Source of the DNA: Prosthecobacter debontii
GTDB taxonomy: Bacteria; Verrucomicrobiota; Verrucomicrobiia; Verrucomicrobiales; Akkermansiaceae
Assembly (NCBI GenBank): GCA_945885485.1
Contig: CAMCYT010000174.1
Location: 1 to 5,712 of the forward strand
DNA: 5,712 nucleotides
Direction: 5' to 3'
The position numbers were made by a program, and so were the translations under genes. The notes under the pieces are model-generated. The model was not told the DNA's origin, made no database searches, and was given only the letters and a program-made list of their open reading frames with translations. Shown in pieces: positions 1 to 4,151 of this stretch; the stretch's first letter is position 1, and each line of letters begins with the position of its first letter.

Positions 1-825
1 GGACTGGCTGGAAGAGAGGGCGATTTTTGCTTTTTCGGCTTCTTCTTTGATGCGTTGAAGTGCGTCGGGTTGACCGGAGAGATCGATGCTTTGGTCTTTT
101 TTGAATTCTCCAACGATGTATTCGATGAGAGTGTTATCCCAGTCGTCACCACCGAGTTGGGTGTCGCCATCGGTTGCGAGGACTTCGAAGACGCCGTCTC
201 CGATTTCGAGGACGGAGATATCGAATGTTCCACCACCGAGGTCGTAGACGGCGATTTTTTCATCGGATTTTTTATCAAGGCCGTAAGCGAGTGCGGCTGC
301 GGTTGGTTCGTTGATGATGCGGAGAACTTCGAGACCGGCGATTTCACCAGCCGCCTTGGTGGCGTTACGCTGGGAGTCGTTGAAGTATGCAGGAACGGTG
401 ATGACCGCTTGGGTGATTTTTTCGCCGATTTTTGCTTCGGCATCGGCTTTGAGTTTGCCGAGCACCATGCCCGCGATTTCCTGTGGGGAATAGGTTTTGT
501 TTTCGCCGGCGACTTCGACTTGGATGTGGGCGTCGCCATTGGAAGCGGCGACGATTTTGTAAGGCATGCGTTTATCGGCATCGGTGAGTTCGGTGAACTT
601 GCGACCGATGAGGCGCTTGGCGGAGAAAATGGTGTTTTTTGGGTTGGTGACGGCTTGGCGTTTTGCAGCTTGGCCGACGAGACGTTCGCCGTTTTTAGCG
701 AAGGCGACCACGGAAGGGGTGGTGCGGGCGCCCTCGGAGTTTTCAAGAACGGTGGGTTCTCCGCCGTCCATGATGGACATACAGGAGTTGGTGGTGCCGA
801 GGTCGATTCCTAGAATTTTTGACAT
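1..825 (-). CDS. dnaK: Molecular chaperone DnaK (Hsp70), N-terminal 275 residues, 3' end outside window
   Basis: This is the ATP-dependent cytoplasmic Hsp70 chaperone, which binds exposed hydrophobic peptides and is driven by DnaJ and GrpE. The reverse strand reads continuously from ATG at 825 to the window edge, giving 275 residues with no stop. Only the actin-like ATPase domain is covered; the substrate-binding domain (full length is usually about 600-650 aa) lies outside. Visible hallmarks are GIDLGTTNSC (residues 6-15, phosphate loop 1), Lys70 in AKRLIGR (the catalytic lysine of the family), VPAYFNDSQR (144-153), INEPTAAALAYGLD (171-184), the second phosphate loop DLGGGTFD (195-202) with the threonine equivalent to E. 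coli T199, and LGGDDWDN (224-231). All key residues are intact. The start is fixed by the canonical N-terminus MSKILGIDLG. No Shine-Dalgarno sequence precedes it (upstream bases are CCCCAATTTAAATT). No CIRCE element is seen upstream. Identification is certain at family level; DnaK rather than a paralogue such as HscA is supported by the motif wording. Confidence 0.97.
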   Translation of the reverse strand, partial: MSKILGIDLGTTNSCMSIMDGGEPTVLENSEGARTTPSVVAFAKNGERLVGQAAKRQAVTNPKNTIFSAKRLIGRKFTELTDADKRMPYKIVAASNGDAHIQVEVAGENKTYSPQEIAGMVLGKLKADAEAKIGEKITQAVITVPAYFNDSQRNATKAAGEIAGLEVLRIINEPTAAALAYGLDKKSDEKIAVYDLGGGTFDISVLEIGDGVFEVLATDGDTQLGGDDWDNTLIEYIVGEFKKDQSIDLSGQPDALQRIKEEAEKAKIALSSSQS

Positions 826-1001
826 AATTTAAATTGGGGTTGCTGCCTGCCCTGTCGCAGGTTTGATGCCTATCTTAGAGATGAGTATTTTTTCTAGGTT
901 TCATAAGGGATTCTGATGAGTTGCGGATTTTCCATTGCTGGTGAATCGGACAAGATGTCGCAGTTATGGCGCGCGCTTTTGGCGCAGTGTGACAGGGAGG
1001 G

Positions 1002-1025
1002 GATGGGGAGATGGGGAGATGGGAA
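1002..1025. repeat. Three-copy 8-bp tandem repeat (GATGGGGA)
   Basis: The plus strand shows GATGGGGA at 1002-1009 and again at 1010-1017, followed by the variant GATGGGAA at 1018-1025. The tract is strongly purine-biased on the plus strand. It lies in noncoding DNA upstream of dnaK. Such short arrays can change copy number by slippage; no function is visible. Confidence 0.8.
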
Positions 1026-1148
1026 TTATAAGACCTATTTCCATCAGACGAGCACCCGACTCGATTAACTTCACCGCCCATTCAAGAGTAAGAGGAAAAG
1101 AAAGCTTTGCTCCCTGATCACGCCTTGTCCCTAAGAAATATTGGCTCT

Positions 1149-1171
1149 GAGATAGAGCGGTTCTCTGTCTC
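1149..1171. repeat. Imperfect inverted repeat downstream of the 221-aa gene
   Basis: GAGATAGAG (1149-1157) and CTCTGTCTC (1163-1171) form a 9-bp stem around a 5-base loop. The single mismatch would be a U-G pair in plus-strand RNA but a C-A mismatch in minus-strand RNA. It begins about 25 bases beyond the stop codon of the 221-aa gene, so it could help end that transcript, but no clear U-run follows on the minus strand. A role as terminator is therefore weak. Confidence 0.35.
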
Positions 1172-1195
1172 TGATTGAAAATGATGAGAGGTGTC

Positions 1196-1861
1196 TCATT
1201 TTTCCGAGCTTAATTCCTGGTGCGCCGCGAGTTGGTGAGTCATCCATGCCCATCCGCCGTATTTTGCGCGGAACAGGTAGTCGATGGATGTTATTCCATT
1301 GAAGGCTTTCTGCTTTTCGGCCAGCAATGCAAGTTCTTTGCCTGCGGATGACAGGGTGGAGTTCGCCTCGATTTCTGCAACGGCAGTTTCATAGCTTTTG
1401 AGGATATTTGAGGCATTCACAGCCATGGCTTGGACGGCAGGTTCGTGATCCGCAGGGATACCTGAGACTGAGGGATCAAGGGCGATGAAAACGGCAGGGG
1501 TGGGTAGTGGGGCATTGAGGAAGCTTTCTCTCGCAGATGCTTGCAAGCGCTCTTTCACGGGGTTTGGGAGTGATGGTGCCTTTGGTGCAGCGGTCGGCCT
1601 GTTCGTGCCGTCGCGCGTGGTTTTTCCGGTGAGGGAACGATCCGCTATTTTTGTAAACTCGGGTTTCTGAGTGCCTTCCGAGTTGGATTTTGTGAGAAAC
1701 GATGCGGAACCAGATTGCTTTTTATGCGCCGCATCAAGTGATTGGCTTGTTGCTGATCCGGTGAATGGGTCCACAGGCGTTTCAGGAAACAGCTTCCAAG
1801 CAGTTGCCGCGATGGCGATGGCTGCGGCCAGGAGTCCAAGAGTAAAATTTGGAGATTTCAT
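1196..1861 (-). CDS. Uncharacterised membrane-anchored protein, 221 aa
   Basis: I do not recognise a family. The reverse strand encodes 221 residues. A short polar N-terminus (MKSPNF) is followed by a hydrophobic segment at about residues 8-22, best read as an uncleaved signal anchor or signal peptide placing the rest in the periplasm. Residues about 30-112 are rich in Ser, Thr, Lys, Pro and Gly and look like a disordered linker. Residues about 140-221 look helical and charged (for example ILKSYETAVAEIEA and GKELALLAEKQKAF) and end in an aromatic stretch (YGGWAWM, 201-207). There are no cysteines. The start at 1861 is supported because the hydrophobic segment begins directly after it and the next Met is residue 146. 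No Shine-Dalgarno motif is present; instead an intrinsic terminator hairpin and U-tract end three bases upstream, so expression would need read-through. The gene ends in TGA, 370 bp before dnaK. The signal-anchor layout and composition support a real gene, but function is unknown. Confidence 0.72.
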   Translation of the reverse strand: MKSPNFTLGLLAAAIAIAATAWKLFPETPVDPFTGSATSQSLDAAHKKQSGSASFLTKSNSEGTQKPEFTKIADRSLTGKTTRDGTNRPTAAPKAPSLPNPVKERLQASARESFLNAPLPTPAVFIALDPSVSGIPADHEPAVQAMAVNASNILKSYETAVAEIEANSTLSSAGKELALLAEKQKAFNGITSIDYLFRAKYGGWAWMTHQLAAHQELSSEK

Positions 1862-1864
1862 GGG

Positions 1865-1901
1865 AAAAAGAAAACAGGCGCCGGCGGGTGCCGACGCCTG
1901 T
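1865..1901 (-). terminator. Strong Rho-independent terminator after the PstS-like gene
   Basis: In minus-strand RNA, the complements of 1901-1890 and 1885-1874 form a 12-bp, mostly G/C stem closed by a 4-base loop (1889-1886), followed immediately by the U-rich run UUUUCUUUUU (1874-1865). The one imperfect position (C1881 opposite A1894 on the plus strand) becomes a G-U pair in minus-strand RNA, which fits function in that direction. It lies about 39 bases after the stop of the PstS-like gene and is the probable end of the PEP-CTERM/PstS-like transcript. It also lies directly against the ATG of the 221-aa gene (1861-1859). Confidence 0.88.
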
Positions 1902-1914
1902 AAGTGAAGCGATA

Positions 1915-1939
1915 TAATTATCTAGAATCTAGCTAATTA
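1915..1939. repeat. AT-rich near-perfect inverted repeat at the end of the PstS-like gene
   Basis: TAATTATCTAGA (1915-1926) and TCTAGCTAATTA (1928-1939) are inverted copies around one central base, with a single mismatch (T1921 opposite C1933). It abuts the TAA stop of the 393-aa gene and precedes the GC-rich terminator, so the transcript end would carry two consecutive hairpins. It could also be a protein-binding palindrome. No function can be assigned from sequence alone. Confidence 0.7.
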
Positions 1940-3121
1940 TTAGTTGGCTGCGGGGTAGTTGTTGCCGGGTGCAACTGGGCCACCGTCGCTACCGGCGCGC
2001 ACTACCGACATGTTGGTAATAGCAATGGCGTTGGGCTCAACAAGCGTGCTCGGAAGCGCCGCACGGAAAGCCGTATCGAAGGTATCTTGCTCAGCGGTCG
2101 TATCGTTATCTTTGTAGAACTGCTGATATCCCCAAAGAGTATAAAGCCCTTTTTTGACATTCTCGACGCTGAACGCCACGCCGTTGTAAGTCAGTGCCTT
2201 GGCACCTTCGGTGACTGCTGAATTCGCATCGGAAATCGTCAGGTAGCTTACGAAGAGCGCATCAATCGCATCACCATTGTAGGTGAGGTCGTCCGAGCGG
2301 CGGGTGAGTACGTCGCGAACACCAGAGTTACTCGAGTGACCGCTATTACCGAAATCGGAGGCCACAAGCAGCTTGCCGGTTGGGTATGCATCGGTTTTAG
2401 TGCCTTGGAAGGTTGCATTAAACTGAACGACATTGGTGAAGGAACCGTATGCGGTCTCCGAGAGGATCGAAGCGCGCGTTCCGGAGCCGTTGTTGCGGCC
2501 TGTCGCGAGCACCGTGGTCGCATCAGCCGTGTCCCCGGTGAAGAGGGCAATGGGAAGCTGTCCGGTTGACCAGAGCGCGGCGTGAAGCTGGTCGCTCATG
2601 TTGGTAAATGCGGCGGGAGCGCCTTCACCAGCAAGGAACATGAACGGCACGATACCCACTGGATTGCCATTGAACGTGTGGTTCGGGCGGGTTGAAAGCG
2701 CCTTATCCACATCGGAAAACGACCATTGTGCCACTGCTGTTGTGTAAACCGGGGAGGCGAGCAAGGTGCCAGCGGTGCTGGTGGCATTCGCATCTTTATC
2801 CAGGAACTGGATAGCTACATCGTCGGCCACATCCAGGATTCCCTGTGTGGATCCGGACCAGTTGACGCGGACGACGATAGTATCGCCTGGAAAAGCGGCC
2901 ATAGTGCCCTTGTAGAGCGCGCGGTTGGTGCCTGAGGCACCCGATTCGCCGATGTATGCGTATGTGGTGGTGCCGGGACCGCCGAGGAGTGCGATGAGGG
3001 CGGTGTTGGCGGATGCGCGGAACGCCGTGGCTCCGGTGATGTTAAATACGCGTTCTACCGCGAATGAATTGCTGATGGTGAGGGCGAGAGTGCCACAAAT
3101 GAGTAGTGATTTAAGTTTCAT
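1940..3121 (-). CDS. Secreted PstS-like (phosphate-binding-protein-fold) protein, 393 aa
   Basis: The product starts with a classical signal peptide (MKLKSLLICGTLALTISNSFA, cleavage likely after residue 21), so it is exported. Its mature part has scattered resemblance to PstS-type periplasmic binding proteins: an N-terminal ITGATAF (28-34) where PstS has a Gly/Ala-rich phosphate-binding turn, SGSTQGI (89-95), GIVPFMFLAGEG (156-167), RNNGSGTRASIL (209-220) resembling the PstS R-x-D-G-S-G-T anion-binding loop, and GLYTLWGYQQFY (325-336) resembling the conserved C-terminal tryptophan motif. In the third motif the usual Asp is replaced by Asn (NNGSGT), so phosphate binding is not assured. The length fits the family (about 320-400 aa). 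There is no lipoprotein Cys and no PEP-CTERM tail. It lies 39 bp after the PEP-CTERM gene on the same strand, likely the same operon, and no pstC/A/B genes are visible. The fold assignment is inferred from motif recall; an extracellular or matrix role is equally possible. Confidence 0.85.
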   Translation of the reverse strand: MKLKSLLICGTLALTISNSFAVERVFNITGATAFRASANTALIALLGGPGTTTYAYIGESGASGTNRALYKGTMAAFPGDTIVVRVNWSGSTQGILDVADDVAIQFLDKDANATSTAGTLLASPVYTTAVAQWSFSDVDKALSTRPNHTFNGNPVGIVPFMFLAGEGAPAAFTNMSDQLHAALWSTGQLPIALFTGDTADATTVLATGRNNGSGTRASILSETAYGSFTNVVQFNATFQGTKTDAYPTGKLLVASDFGNSGHSSNSGVRDVLTRRSDDLTYNGDAIDALFVSYLTISDANSAVTEGAKALTYNGVAFSVENVKKGLYTLWGYQQFYKDNDTTAEQDTFDTAFRAALPSTLVEPNAIAITNMSVVRAGSDGGPVAPGNNYPAAN

Positions 3122-3160
3122 AATGTTTGTTTTGATTGTTTTGATTGTTTTTGTTTTGAA
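3122..3160 (-). other. A/C-rich, SD-less intergenic spacer with 9-bp tandem repeat
   Basis: The 39 bases between the PEP-CTERM stop (3161) and the PstS-like start (3121) read on the minus strand as an A- and C-rich, G-free stretch until near the far end. They include two tandem copies of a 9-base unit (plus strand GTTTTGATT at 3129-3137 and 3138-3146) and a degenerate third. No Shine-Dalgarno motif is present. Such an unstructured A-rich leader is a known way to aid ribosome binding without an SD. It does not resemble a terminator, which supports co-transcription of the two genes. Confidence 0.6.
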
Positions 3161-3991
3161 TTAGGCGCGACGGCGGCGAAATAAGGCAAGGACGCCCAGT
3201 GCGCCGAGCAGTGTGGTGGAAGGTTCGGGGATTGCAGAAATGCTACCATTACTGCCGATGGCGAAGGTGGTCTCATAGGTGCCGCCTCCGACGGTTCCTG
3301 TGGGAGATGCACCTGTGTTTGTGGATAGGACGCGTTGGAGATCCACAAAGGTGGAGCTACCCGCTTTTCCGAAGTTCTGCTGGATGCCGCCGGTGAAAAC
3401 TCCGAAGGCTGCACCGCTAGTGGGGTTCCGAACAGTCCAGCCGTTGGCCCACTCCGTTGGCTGGGTGGCCTGGGTGAGGATAGCGGCGTTATCGCTTTCG
3501 GTATTTAAGGTAGGAAGCATCGTTTCCATCCCGCCGAGAGTCGTGCCTGCGGTTCCAAGCGTTGCCGAGGCGTATGTGCCCGCTCCAATGAGTGAGGCGC
3601 TTCCCGCTGTATCTGCTGCACGGGAAAGGTAGAATGTGCGGGAAGGGTCGCCACTCACTGCTCCTGCGCTGCCGATCCCGGAGTTTGGTTTCGCACTCAG
3701 GTTGCCGATGACCCCGAAGTAGAGGTCGGTACGGTCATACCAGCCCCCGCCGTAAACGGCGGAAAGCGTGGTGTTGATGTTGCCGATGACTCCACCCGGA
3801 TTCGAACCGTCGCGATAAGGGGTGGCTGATCCGAGGTTGAAGAATACGTTTTCCGTGGAACCTGTGCCAGCCGTGGCCTGGAAGCCGAGGATGAGGTCTC
3901 CGTTGGTATACGTGAAGGCGGCGGATGCCGCTTGGGTCGCACATGCCATTGCGGCTGCCGCGAGTATGAGTAATTTTGGTCTTAATTTCAT
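3161..3991 (-). CDS. PEP-CTERM sorting domain-containing secreted protein, 276 aa
   Basis: This is an exported protein of the exosortase/PEP-CTERM system: it enters the Sec pathway, is held by its C-terminal helix, and is cleaved or processed by an exosortase near the PEP motif for surface or extracellular display. A signal peptide with an Ala-rich core spans residues 1-24 (cleavage near ASA-AF). The C-terminus shows the complete tripartite signal: IPEPST (254-259), a hydrophobic helix (260-271) and RRRRA (272-276). The body is rich in Gly, Ser, Thr and Ala, lacks Cys after the signal peptide, and opens with YTNGDLILGFQATAGTG (28-44) and VFFNLGSA (49-56), a pattern I associate with a recurrent verrucomicrobial PEP-CTERM family. 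DLYFGVIG (89-96) also fits it. The specific role is unknown; such proteins are linked to exopolysaccharide or biofilm matrix. No exosortase gene is in the window. The start is set by the signal peptide; no SD precedes it. Confidence 0.95.
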   Translation of the reverse strand: MKLRPKLLILAAAAMACATQAASAAFTYTNGDLILGFQATAGTGSTENVFFNLGSATPYRDGSNPGGVIGNINTTLSAVYGGGWYDRTDLYFGVIGNLSAKPNSGIGSAGAVSGDPSRTFYLSRAADTAGSASLIGAGTYASATLGTAGTTLGGMETMLPTLNTESDNAAILTQATQPTEWANGWTVRNPTSGAAFGVFTGGIQQNFGKAGSSTFVDLQRVLSTNTGASPTGTVGGGTYETTFAIGSNGSISAIPEPSTTLLGALGVLALFRRRRA

Positions 3992-4151
3992 TTTTATAAT
4001 GTGTTATTCGTAGTGCCAACGTCGTCTGTTTTTCTGGAACAGCGCGGCGGTGACGTGGGGATGATGATGAAAATCGGTGGCAGGCGTAGGCTTTTGTCGT
4101 GACATGATCGTCACTCAACAGCATCCATTGCGAGGCTCGGACATGAACGGC
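3992..4151. other. Intergenic region between the FHA-like gene and the PEP-CTERM gene
   Basis: These 160 bases separate the stop of the haemagglutinin-like gene from the start of the PEP-CTERM gene. No hairpin followed by a U-tract is visible, so it is unclear whether transcription stops here. The bases just before the PEP-CTERM ATG are AT-rich (ACACATTATAAAA on the minus strand), with no SD. The stretch contains the dyad at 4099-4114. It is the natural place for a promoter for the PEP-CTERM/PstS-like unit, but I cannot identify one with confidence. Confidence 0.5.
4099..4114. promoter_or_regulatory. Possible operator: GTGAC-N6-GTCAC dyad
   Basis: GTGACATGATCGTCAC has 5-base inverted arms around a 6-base centre, the 16-base geometry of many helix-turn-helix dimer sites; it resembles a Crp/Fnr-type site (TGTGA-N6-TCACA) shifted by one base. 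It lies 108 bases upstream of the PEP-CTERM start codon. It has no following U-run on either strand, so it is not a terminator. A 5+5 match in 160 bases can arise by chance. Confidence 0.3.

Larger units (their letters stand above)
826..1195. other. Intergenic region between the 221-aa gene and dnaK
   Basis: This stretch of 370 bases holds no convincing gene. Short open frames of 60-68 codons exist on both strands, but none has a recognisable protein pattern, a good start context or a signal peptide. It should contain the dnaK promoter, reading leftwards, but I cannot point to a convincing -35/-10 pair or heat-shock promoter. The inverted repeat TTAGCACTC-N9-GAGTGCTAA (CIRCE, the HrcA operator) is absent. 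It carries a period-8 tandem repeat at 1002-1025 and an imperfect hairpin at 1149-1171, listed separately. Confidence 0.7.

Noticed and set aside
55..813. Plus-strand open frame of 252 codons opposite dnaK
   Set aside because: It is the antisense of the dnaK ATPase domain. Long antisense frames in Hsp70 genes are a known artefact and have been misannotated as NAD-specific glutamate dehydrogenase; the dnaK reading explains every base with intact motifs.
875..1117. Short open frames of 60-68 codons on both strands in the dnaK leader region
   Set aside because: They overlap each other and the 8-bp tandem repeat, have no recognisable pattern, and lack a supported start.
2248..2793. Overlapping minus-strand open frames of 65-100 codons inside the PstS-like gene
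   Set aside because: They are in other frames of a gene with a clear signal peptide and coherent protein motifs, and their translations are Pro/Arg/Ser-rich shadows.
3992..4025. TTGGCA-N15-TATAAA promoter-like pair before the PEP-CTERM start (minus strand)
   Set aside because: The spacer is short and the -10-like box is one base from the ATG, so transcription would start at or past the start codon. I could not treat it as a promoter.
3735..4124. Minus-strand frame of 129 codons overlapping the PEP-CTERM gene start
   Set aside because: It overlaps the PEP-CTERM signal peptide region in another frame, and its translation is Arg/His-rich with no domain pattern.
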